Shown here one piece after another: positions 56,761 through 64,000 of a DNA stretch of 64,000 nucleotides; position 1 is the first letter of the stretch, and each line of letters opens with the position of its first letter. Under the pieces are notes generated by a model. That model worked only from the letters and a program-made list of their open reading frames with translations. It was not told where the DNA came from and did not search any database. This DNA comes from Beta vulgaris subsp. vulgaris (taxonomy: Eukaryota > Streptophyta > Magnoliopsida > Caryophyllales > Amaranthaceae): the NCBI RefSeq assembly GCF_026745355.1, contig NC_079202.1, positions 29,217,099-29,281,098 on the forward strand, read 5' to 3'. The position numbers were made by a program, and so were the translations under genes.

Positions 56761-57003
56761 TTATTGTCCTCGCTGCTCCAAGCTCATAATCCGTCCAACA
56801 GATTCCGGTAATGACCCCATCAACACATTAAAACTCACATCGAACACTGTCAAATTCTGCAACAATGCCATATTACTTGGTAAACAAGATCTAAACCCAT
56901 TATTCATCATTATAATCTCATTCAAATTTGACATATGCACCAAACTCTCAGGTATACACCCATGAAAATCATTATTCGCCAACACAATCACAGAAAGTTA
57001 CTC
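56761..57003 (-). pseudogene. Captured fragment of a leucine-rich-repeat extensin-like (LRX) gene
   Basis: The minus strand encodes VLANNDFHGCIPESLVHMSN, then MMNNGFRSCLPSNMALLQNL and FDVSFNVLMGSLPESVG, ending SLEQ. These are three consecutive plant LRR units of about 24 residues. The ..NNGFRSCLP.. and DVSFN..GSLPES spacing is that of LRX/PEX cell-wall proteins (from memory of the family). The homology begins near 57003 and stops at 56770, with no signal peptide and no extensin tail, so it is an internal piece and not a gene. It lies wholly within the MULE termini. Confidence 0.8.
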
Positions 57004-57199
57004 CTCCTCTTCTACTTCACCGCAAGATGAAAAACAGTTTCATTTTTTACAATCAAATCCATGATGCAACTTGGGTAACGTTGCAAAAGAAAGTTGACAA
57101 CTTTATCCTTAAAGATAGTGTTGTTGGGATATATTATGTACGTAAGCAATGATTGTTTGGTTGTTTGGTGTGTTTGGTGATAATATAAGTAACTGAAAG

Positions 57200-57427
57200 T
57201 TGCTTTGATTTGGAGGTAAGTTACTTTCATTTGGAGGCAACTTACTTTCATTTGGAGGTAAGTTACTTTCATTTGGAGGTAACTTACTTTCATTTAGAGG
57301 TAACTTACTTTCATTTGGAAGTAAGTTACTTTCATTTAGACCTAACTTGCTTTCATTTAGACCTAAGTTACTTTCATTTAGACCTAAGTTACTTTCATTT
57401 AGAGGTAACTTACTTTCATTTAGACTA
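57200..57427 (+). repeat. 21-bp minisatellite
   Basis: About eleven copies of a 21-bp unit (TTACTTTCATTTGGAGGTAA and variants) lie in tandem. Because 21 is a multiple of three, the plus strand encodes a heptad repeat (EVSYFHL / LDLSYFHL) and the minus strand another (MKVTYLQ). AGG and AGACC variants alternate, which shows internal reshuffling. It lies in the MULE. Confidence 0.92.
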
Positions 57428-57570
57428 ACTGAAAAAAATGAAGACTAACTGAAAAAAATTCAGGACTAACTGAAAAAAAATGAAGACTAACTGGAAAAAA
57501 ATTAAGACTAACTGAAAAAAATTAAGACTAACTGAAAAAAAATTAAGACTAACTGAAAAAAATTAAGTTT
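57422..57570 (+). repeat. Second minisatellite, unit of about 20 bp
   Basis: The unit GACTAACTGAAAAAAAT(T/G)AA recurs seven times with length changes in the A run. It follows the 21-bp array directly and differs from it. Confidence 0.88.
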
Positions 57571-57654
57571 ACCTGATGTCGTCCGACCAGTTTATTGTGT
57601 CATACGAGTCTGACACAATACCTTCTCAAAATTTATGGATTTTTTTTTCATATC

Positions 57655-58200
57655 CCCGATAAATTTTTTAATTCACCATATATTCCAAGCACTTTTTAAA
57701 ATTCACCATATACCCTTGAATTTATTCAAAATTCACCATATACCCTTGAATTTATTCAAAATTCACCATAAGTCCTTAATGACTATTTGCCGTCAACTTT
57801 TTTTTAGTCATTAGCCCCTAATTTCAGGACCTAACCCTTATTAATCCATATTTGAGTCGTTAACCTTAATTGACCACCATTGAAACACCACAAATGATCC
57901 TTTTATCATTGTTCCTCCATAACTCTGTTCCTTCTTCATTGAACTTAAGTGTTGTTTCCATGCTAATTTGTTAAGGTAAATGAGTGAAATAGGGATAATT
58001 AAGGTTTACTAATGAAATTAGGAGTAAACGATCAAATAAGTTTATAGTTATTAATCTTTAAGGACGTATGGTGAATTATCAAGAAATTGAGGGGTATATG
58101 GTGAAATTTGAAAACATCGAGTATATGGTGAAAAATAATTTGTTGGCGGTATATGGTGAAAATTTCGTAAATGATAAACTTACACACTTAAAAATATGGT
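57655..58200. mobile_element. Foldback element with repeat-filled arms
   Basis: The left arm has four ATTCACCATA(TA) motifs, two of them in exact 30-bp units (ATTCACCATATACCCTTGAA.. at 57701 and 57731). The right arm (58064-58200) has five GTATATGGTGAA motifs in inverse. The arms bracket about 300 bp of single-copy sequence. The pattern resembles foldback/MULE-type elements with arrayed ends. Exact ends and target duplication are not seen. Confidence 0.55.
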
Positions 58201-58980
58201 GAAAATTCTATATGAAATCGTCGGTCCAATTAAGAGACTTCGACTTAGGTTAAACTCGCTACTCTATTCCCAGAAAAATAGCTCTCTCCCTAATAAAAAA
58301 AACTACTCTCAATCATATTATAACATCTGAAATTCATCCCTTAAAGAGAATTAGTTAATTAATTATGATAGGGAATAGGAGTTATTTACCCATCAAATTT
58401 GACCTTGAAAAAAACTACGATAGGCTCGATTGGGATTCAATTTTGAAATGGAATTGATCACGAAAAGGACTATAGGATCATGAGTTGCATATCCATCCTC
58501 AACCTCCACAACCATTCTAATTAACAGAAGATAAATTGATTTCTATTATATGGAAGGCAAAAGGAAATCCCCTCTCTCCCATATATTTTCAATTTATACC
58601 TCAAACCCCTATCTCAAAAAATAGAAAAGGCCTCTAATAGCAACCTTTGGAACTTATTTACCACCCAGTAAAGAAAGTAAAGGTATCTCACCTCCTTATT
58701 GCTAATGATCTACTTCCTCTTTGGATAAGCCAGCCCCAAACACTGATTTGCTAGATCCAAATCCAATCCACTTTAAAATACAAAGGAGCTTCCACCTTAA
58801 AACCATATGAGACGTTGACTCTAATAAAATGTTAAATATGGGTCTGAGCCGCACCTATCACAAGAAGAGATAGTCCACGTCACAAGAAGAGATAATCCAC
58901 CTTAAAACCATATGGCAATAAGAGGAGTCACCCTTTCCCTTATAAAGTAAACTCATCTCTCTCTTTTTTTATCAATGTGG
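58201..58980. other. No gene recognised
   Basis: The sequence is mixed, with one short direct repeat (CACAAGAAGAGATA(G/A)TCCAC, 58859 and 58880) and no coding frame of note. Confidence 0.4.
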
Positions 58981-58988
58981 GACACTCA

Positions 58989-60314
58989 CAGGCCTGGTCT
59001 TAAAGGGTGTTTGAAGGGACGATTGCCCAGGGCCCAATGAGATAAGGGGCCCAACTTTTGCAAAAAAAATCTAAAGGTTTAGAACCACATATAATAGGTT
59101 TTGGCAGTGAGTTTCCTTCCCTCTCTGGGCCTTATCAAATCTCAATCACCTGTGAGACTCTAACACAAACCCTTCATAATTCCTTCCTTATTTCTCCATT
59201 AACACACGTTTTTCCAAAAAAAAAAAACAAGAGAGATTTCGGATTCCTTTAATTTCACCCTTTAGTGAATCCGATTCCGAAATCGAAATCGAAAACCCAC
59301 AAAAAAAGATGAAAATCCCAAAACCCACAAAGAGGAGAGAAGTTTCGAATTTAGAATCTAAATTATGCCTCAAATTCTGAAAGAAAGATGAAGATGCAAA
59401 TGAGTATGAAAGATCTAGGGAAGGAAGTTTTCGAGAAAATAGAGAGAGAATGGAGAAATTGGGTTTTACTTTTTTGCTAGCAGGCTCTATTTTCTTACTT
59501 TTGTGGTGTTTTTTGGTTAAATTTTTCTATGTGTTTTTAGATTTTTAATAACGTTTTTGTTTGAAGTGTAAAATTTGAGGTATTTGTTCATTGATATTTG
59601 AGATGGATTCTTTCTGCTTTATCTTTGTGTTTGTGGAATTTGTTTTTCGTATATTTTTATATGAGAGATTCCATAGGTTTTTTTTTTGGTTAAAATGGGA
59701 AGTTGGCAGGTTGTTTGTGGAATTGTTTATTAGGGTTCAACTTTCAATTGAATTAGGCCTCGTTTGGTTCACATGGGAAGTAATTTCCCATGGCAATTTA
59801 CATTTCATGGGAAATTCTTTCCCTTGTTAATTTCCTAGGAATTAGACAAAATTGTTTGGTTGACACCATAGGAAATTGCATTCCCTAGGAAATTACTCAC
59901 CAAGGGGGAGCTTGGTGAGTGATTTCCTATGTTTCATGGGAAATTCTATTTTCCTTGGAATTTGTATTTCCTATGCTTCTCCCATTTCCCTCCAACCAAA
60001 CACAACACCCATAATGTAAGGGAAATAGCTTCCAACCAAACAACACCTTAGTATAGATGTGAAGTGAAAAGTTGATAGGAATTACATGTTGTCTTATGTG
60101 TATTAATTGTTGTACTAATTTCTCAAATATTGTTCATTTCAAATATTGGGTGTCCTTAATAAATTTTTGTAAAAAAAAAACAGAATCTTATAAGAATGAT
60201 AGCATAGGTTGTAGAGGGTACAACAAACGTAGAATATATTATACCGTCTCGGACAGTAAAAGGCCCCTGTTTATCATACCTCCCCGGGCCAAAAAATGAC
60301 CAGGACCTGGCCTG
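58989..60314. mobile_element. Non-autonomous hAT element
   Basis: The ends CAGGCCTGGTCTT and, inverted, CAGGCCAGGTCCTGG, with AGGGGCCC / GGGCCCC-like words further in, form hAT-style termini. GACACTCA (58981-58988) and GATACTCA (60315-60322) are the 8-bp target duplication with one mismatch. The interior shows no dimerisation domain or other transposase piece. A Tourist MITE is inserted at 59756. Confidence 0.8.
59756..60047. mobile_element. Tourist MITE inside the hAT element
   Basis: The ends GGCCTCGTTTGGTTCACATG and, inverted, GGTGTTGTTTGGTTGGAAGC are typical Tourist termini. TTA flanks both sides (59753-59755, 60048-60050). The interior carries many GGGAAAT / ATTTCCC words in both orientations and can fold back along much of its length. 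Confidence 0.92.
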
Positions 60315-60516
60315 GATACTCACATGTGTTGTGGACTATATATGGCAAATTCAACAAGTCCAAAAATAATTTCTTTAGTCCAAATCCAATCTAGTCAAGT
60401 TCAAATTATATCAGAATTTTTTCCCCCAAATTAGATTCAAACTATTTTCTCATGATTGAAAGTAGAAAAAAAATTATTTTTTGAAGCATAATGAAGTACA
60501 GATATATATATAAACT

Positions 60517-60535
60517 AATAACACCATTCAATATA
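60517..60535 (+). repeat. 19-bp target duplication, left of the retroposon
   Basis: AATAACACCATTCAATATA is present here and, unchanged, at 61195-61213. Confidence 0.92.
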
Positions 60536-61194
60536 CGCGTAATTCTAGAGAGAGGGGCTCTCCCTTCTCTCTAGAATTCTCTTGCCTTTTAACCGCCCCT
60601 ACACCACCTTTATCTTAGACTCTCCACCGCCTCTAGCTGCCCAGTTCTCTCCGCCCCAAAATCTTGATTTTTCTCTCGATCCGTCACCATCCTTCTCCCC
60701 CAGCTCTGATCCATGGGTTTCCGTTCGTCGGTGGTCCCACTTGCCCATGGCATCGTCGTCTTCGTCACCACCTAGAAGATTGGTTTCTATAGCCTCAAAT
60801 CGGGTTGGTGGTTTCGTGGTACGTCATCGGATCTTCTCATTTTCGCCCGGACAACGGCTTGCCTAGGCCGACGTCCTCGAATCACCCCTTAAGTGGTGGC
60901 TGCCTGCTTCTTCACGAAGCCTTGTTTGTTCCTATAAGGAACTAGATCTAGATGCTACGGTAGAATTTGCGTTCTACTTACATCTTGTAATTAGCTTTTT
61001 GTGAAGCTTGTTGTCTGCTTCCTTGTGAAGCTAGTTCTAGGTTTTCGCTTTTTTATTTTATTTTCTTTTTTTGTACTTTAGTTCCCAGTGGTTTCTCCGT
61101 GAGATAGGGATTCCACTAGTTTAGGTTCCTAGTGGGTGTCCCTGAGATAGGGATTCCACTAGTACCCGATGTACCAGTTAAAATAAAAATAAAA
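60536..61194 (+). mobile_element. Short poly(A) retroposon (non-autonomous LINE derivative or Sadhu-like)
   Basis: A 659-bp segment lies between exact 19-bp duplications and ends in AAAATAAAAATAAAAA. That is target-primed reverse transcription. The 5' part is CT-rich like a plant LINE leader (TCTCTCCCTTCTCTCTAGAA). It carries a Pro/Ser-rich frame at 60582-60866 (MPFNRPYTTFILDSPPPLAA) that does not encode a known enzyme. The 3' part has a tandem GAGATAGGGATTCCACTAGT (about 61102 and 61144). It is far too short for RT, so it moved in trans. Confidence 0.85.
60582..60866 (+). CDS. Pro/Ser-rich ORF in the poly(A) retroposon
   Basis: The frame of 94 residues is rich in Ser and Pro (SPSFSPSSDP, ASSSSSPPRR) and has no enzyme motif. 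It could be the truncated start of a LINE ORF1, since it lies near the 5' end of a LINE-mobilised element, or a chance frame in CT-rich DNA. Nothing else supports translation. Confidence 0.25.
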   Translation: MPFNRPYTTFILDSPPPLAAQFSPPQNLDFSLDPSPSFSPSSDPWVSVRRWSHLPMASSSSSPPRRLVSIASNRVGGFVVRHRIFSFSPGQRLA

Positions 61195-61213
61195 AATAAC
61201 ACCATTCAATATA

Positions 61214-61779
61214 AGTAACAACATCTACTTCAAAAGAGTTTCACCTTTATAATAACATGCAAATTGAAAAATAGAACCTACAATAATAAAAGAGGCTTCT
61301 TAACAATATACAACATCTAAACATCAATTTGCAATAGTCCACACACACACAACAACCTGTCTAAGACAACTTTAGACTATTTAGAATTGGAGATTTATGT
61401 AACAAGAGTGAATATAGCGTACCATGATATATAAGACATTCAACTATTTAGGGTTGAAATTTATGTTTCAAAAGCGTAACTTTGAACAGAATTATATATA
61501 TGCTAAAAAAAATTTTGGATTGGATTGTATATATGCTTCAAAAAAATTTGGACTGAATTCTATGTGTGCTAAAAAAATTTGGACTAAATTGAACTTAAGA
61601 GACCACAATATTTGGACTGAATTCTATGTCAAAGTCCAGTCCGGGAACTTTTTAGACTCAAAAAATTGAACCGGACTCCGATCCAAAAAATTTCCAGTCC
61701 GATAATAAGTTTAGACTAAACTGGATTAGATTCTAGACTTTTTGCTATTCACTACCCCTATTAACTTATTCAATCTTTA
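61214..61779. other. No gene; short repeats and one hAT-MITE-like end
   Basis: From 61440 to 61640 the phrase AAAAAAATTTGGA(C/T)TGAATT recurs several times. The sequence before 61757 reads, on the minus strand, AGGGGTAGTGAATAGCAAAA, like one end of a plant hAT MITE. The matching end is not found. Confidence 0.35.
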
Positions 61780-62135
61780 AGAGTGTGACCAATGGTAGAT
61801 CTAATTTGTAGATCATGAGGAGAGAGGTAATAAAATTCATTAAAGAAATAGGAGAGAGAAAAAAAAAGAGGAGAGAGGCACGATGGTCTGTGCATCACAA
61901 TGGTCTCAAATAAAGTTGGCCAAGGTGAGTTCATCACCACATGGCACAAGGTGAGAAGGGGTGAAAATGAAGTGGGCCCCACATCTATTACATGACAGAT
62001 ATCCAACTTTCCATATTTCTCCAATCTAATGGCTAGATTTGCACAGAATTATTAATGTTGCAAATCTTTGCAATAGACATATTGTCAATTTCAAAAAAGA
62101 ATTTCAAAAAAAACACCAACAGCTATATTTTTTTT

Positions 62136-62146
62136 ATATATAAATA
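62136..62146 (+). promoter_or_regulatory. TATA box of Harbinger ORF1
   Basis: TATATATAAAT lies about 130 bp before the ORF1 start and is followed by AGAGACC. A similar CCTATAAATTGAAACC precedes the ORF1 remnant in the MITE at 54620. Confidence 0.5.
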
Positions 62147-62274
62147 GAGACCAATATTGAGTTATTTCTACACATCTTATTTTTTAGCTTATTTTGTCAT
62201 TGAAAGTCATATTTGTTTTCTTTCATCATTTATTCACCCCACAAAAATAAATTATCTCCTAATAAAAATTAGTT

Positions 62275-63584
62275 ATGGATCCCAAAACCAGTAGAAAAAA
62301 AACCGTCCAAAATTCAAAAGACCTCAACCGCCTCACATTAATCCAAATTTTCAATCGCCTGGTTCCCAAATTGATCTCAATTCGCAAATTGATCCAAATT
62401 TTCATATGGGATACAACTCACGAAATATGATTTATCCTACTCAACTTAACCAATAATTTCCCCAATAGAATATGAGTTTCTCAAATACAGCTTCTCACTC
62501 CCAATTTGCTCCACATTCACAAGAAAATATGTACAATTCGAATGAGAATTATCGTTATTCTCAATATGAAATATCATTTCCTATGTCTCAACATTTCCGA
62601 CAGTACGTGACAATGTAAAGGGTCATTTTCGAACTTAGTAGTTCATATCGGTCTCAAGCTGCATCAGTTGAGCGTGATGATGACAACAACAGAGAAAATA
62701 AAGGGTCGAGGAAATTCTGGATGCCATCTGAAGAAGTTCTTGTGATGGCTTGGCTAACGGTAAGCCAAGATAAATGTAGTAATACTAAACAAACAGCAAT
62801 TATCTTCTGGACAAAAATTACTGAAATGTTTAAGGAAGTTACGTATTACAAAGATCAATGCTGGGAAGAAGGAGTTGAAGGTTTCAAGGAGTCTAATATA
62901 TTACCATTTGACAGAGAATTGGGTCAATTACAAAGTCAATGGAAAAGAATACATGCAGAAGTATCCAAATTTGTTGGTGCATATGCTCGTGCGGAGGCTC
63001 GTCAGAAAGGTGGTGAGTCTGATGATGACGTCATGAAAACCGCATTTACAATCTACAAAAAGGATAATAAAACAGACTTCAATAAGCTTCATTATTGGGA
63101 AAATTTGAAGCATAGTGATGTCTGGAAGCCTATGGGAGATACTGTGAAAGCTTGCAAAAAGAAGACAGCTAATCAAGAAAGTAGCTCAAAGAGGTGGAGG
63201 ATCAATGAAGGTGGTAACTACTCCACTTCAAGTGAGCCAAATACGCCAAGCAGTGGAGACCGAACTACTCCAAACGACAAATTCACCAAAAATAAAGGCA
63301 AGGGAAAGGTTTTGAACATGCCTGCAAAAGCCTTTCAAGATTGGATGGATCAAGTCCAAAAATTAAATTTGGAGAAAAACAATGAACTTCAAGTCGAGAT
63401 CCAAAGGATTAATCATGAAAAGAAAAGCAACAATGAGATGGTCCGGCTAGAAAGGGAGAAAATTGCAACTAAAAACAGGAAGATTAACTTGGAGTTATTC
63501 AAGGTGCTTTCAGCAAGGAATGATTTAAATGAGGAAGAACAACAACTTAAAAGAGATCTAGTTAAGGTTTTATTGCCAATGTAA
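62275..63584 (+). pseudogene. Harbinger ORF1, Myb/SANT-like protein
   Basis: The original start is most likely ATG 62275 (MDPKTSRKKTVQNS). The frame shifts before 62406, and stops TAA, TAG and TAA at about 62451-62617 follow, two of them at Gln-like positions. From 62721 it is open for 287 residues. A trihelix/Myb-like part comes first (MAWLTVSQDKCSNTKQTAIIFW, LQSQWKRIHAEVSKFVGAYA), then the NAM-associated C-terminal type region with coiled coil (VEIQRINHEKKSNNEMVRLE). Plant genome annotations often name such ORFs glutathione S-transferase T3-like. ORF1 helps the transposase bind the ends and enter the nucleus. Confidence 0.85.
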
Positions 63585-63654
63585 TTTTTTTGATTCTCAT
63601 TTAGTAAGCTTAATGTTATTTAATATCTTTCCTACTTTTCAATGTATTTCTTAT

Positions 63655-63830
63655 TGCAATAACGAAGACATTGATTTGACAATTCACTTCATATATCAGT
63701 CCATTATTACTGGAATAATAAAGACATTGAAACCATGTGATGATTTGACAATTCACTTCATATATCAGTCCATTAATAGTGCAATATAAAGACATTGAAA
63801 TCATGTGATGATTTGACAATGCACTTCATA
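63655..63830 (+). repeat. Tandem repeat between ORF1 and the transposase
   Basis: About two and a half copies of a 65-70 bp unit (GATTTGACAATTCACTTCATATATCAGTCC...AAAGACATTGAAA) lie in tandem. The last partial copy runs directly into the transposase frame at 63831. Confidence 0.88.
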
Positions 63831-63833
63831 TAA

Positions 63834-64000
63834 CATGTCTTCCTTCGCATAGTGGAAGTCTTGACTTTGCAAAATTTATTCTTCCAACAAAGGCGAGATG
63901 CCGCGGGTAAACTTGGTGCATCATCATTATTAAAATGCATTGCCGCTATAAGATTGTTAGCGTACGGGGGAGCCGCGGATTTCGTGGACGATTATCTAAA
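63834..64000 (+). CDS. Harbinger transposase (DDE), N-terminal part, cut by the window end
   Basis: After a TAA at 63831 the frame is open to the window end. It reads HVFLRIVEVLTLQNLFFQQR, RDAAGKLGASSLLKCIAAIR and LLAYGGAADFVDDYL. This is the conserved N-terminal block of plant Harbinger transposases (family knowledge). The catalytic DDE residues would lie beyond 64000. The usual 30-60 residues before HVFLRIVE, including a start codon, are absent. The only near ATG (63835) is in another frame. Either the start is lost or a splice joins upstream sequence. Confidence 0.85.

Larger units (their letters stand above)
56616..57628. mobile_element. Mutator-like element carrying a host gene fragment (candidate Pack-MULE)
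   Basis: The left end TGAAAGTATTGGGTCAGACC and the reverse complement of the right end, TGAGAAGGTATTGTGTCAGA, begin inverted repeats of about 50 bp. Both continue to a shared GGTCGGACGA. A perfect 9-bp duplication flanks the 1,013-bp element. Inside are, from left, a perfect-looking hairpin (56621-56676), a fragment of a leucine-rich-repeat gene on the minus strand (56761-57003) and two minisatellites (57200-57570). No transposase is present, so it depends on a MULE elsewhere. Confidence 0.82.
61780..64000 (+). mobile_element. PIF/Harbinger DNA transposon, cut by the window end
   Basis: The left end AGAGTGTGACCAATGG follows a TTA and resembles the termini of the MITEs at 54212 and 55315. Inside are a TATA box, ORF1 of the Myb/SANT-like type and the first 55 codons of the DDE transposase. 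Both genes point the same way. The right end lies beyond the window. ORF1 has stops, so the copy is probably inactive. Confidence 0.88.

Noticed and set aside
57012..57428. Heptad-repeat proteins on both strands
   Set aside because: They result from a 21-bp minisatellite whose unit is a multiple of three; no start context, domain or conservation supports a protein.
57200..57570. CRISPR-like array
   Set aside because: The units are contiguous without spacers and the context is a plant genome; these are plain tandem repeats.
62928..63176. Minus-strand frame overlapping Harbinger ORF1
   Set aside because: It is a shadow of the plus-strand ORF1, whose translation carries the recognisable domain.

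Overview
The window looks like repeat-rich intergenic DNA from a flowering plant, probably a eudicot. It is AT-rich and has no bacterial-style gene packing. Almost every recognisable unit is a plant transposable element. I could not identify the species, and I found no intact host gene with confidence.

Layout from left to right. The left edge (1-503) is a partial Ty3/gypsy-type LTR on the minus strand. After about 2.4 kb of unassigned sequence comes a CACTA transposon end (to 3595). It abuts a minus-strand Ty1/copia element of SIRE/Maximus type (3601-9813) that has one 1.5-kb LTR, which carries a SINE. Two more CACTA ends lie at 10400 and 14618, with a pair of related unknown small ORFs between them. 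A decayed L1-type LINE with APE endonuclease, RT and RNase H remains fills 15547-22222 and has a clear target duplication. From 22.2 to 27.3 kb there are a Stowaway MITE, a 5'-truncated LINE and a hAT MITE in AT-rich DNA.

The centre (27354-47168) is a three-layer nest. The outer copia element has 5-bp target duplications ATCTT. It contains most of a second, related copia element with a different LTR type. Inside that lies a Ty3/gypsy chromovirus (31583-42833, target duplication TCCTC) with 2.5-kb LTRs, a chromodomain and an extra ORF upstream of gag. Its frames and LTRs differ mostly by one-base indels.

The right third (48.1-61.2 kb) is a dense field of small elements: Stowaway MITEs, Helitron-like ends, Tourist MITEs, two copies of a tRNA-derived SINE (one split by a MULE), Harbinger MITEs, a foldback element, a hAT element and a 659-bp poly(A) retroposon. 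The most notable is a 1,013-bp Mutator-like element with a perfect 9-bp target duplication. It carries a fragment of a leucine-rich-repeat extensin-like gene and two minisatellite arrays, so it is a candidate Pack-MULE. The right edge is a PIF/Harbinger element with a Myb/SANT-like ORF1 and the start of its transposase, cut by the window end.

Nearly all element genes are broken by stops, many of them Gln or Trp codons changed to TAG/TAA as expected from C-to-T decay of methylated DNA, or by frameshifts. No operon-like cooperation exists here; the order records successive insertions. Coordinates of element ends come from terminal motifs and target duplications read by eye. Identities were not computed.
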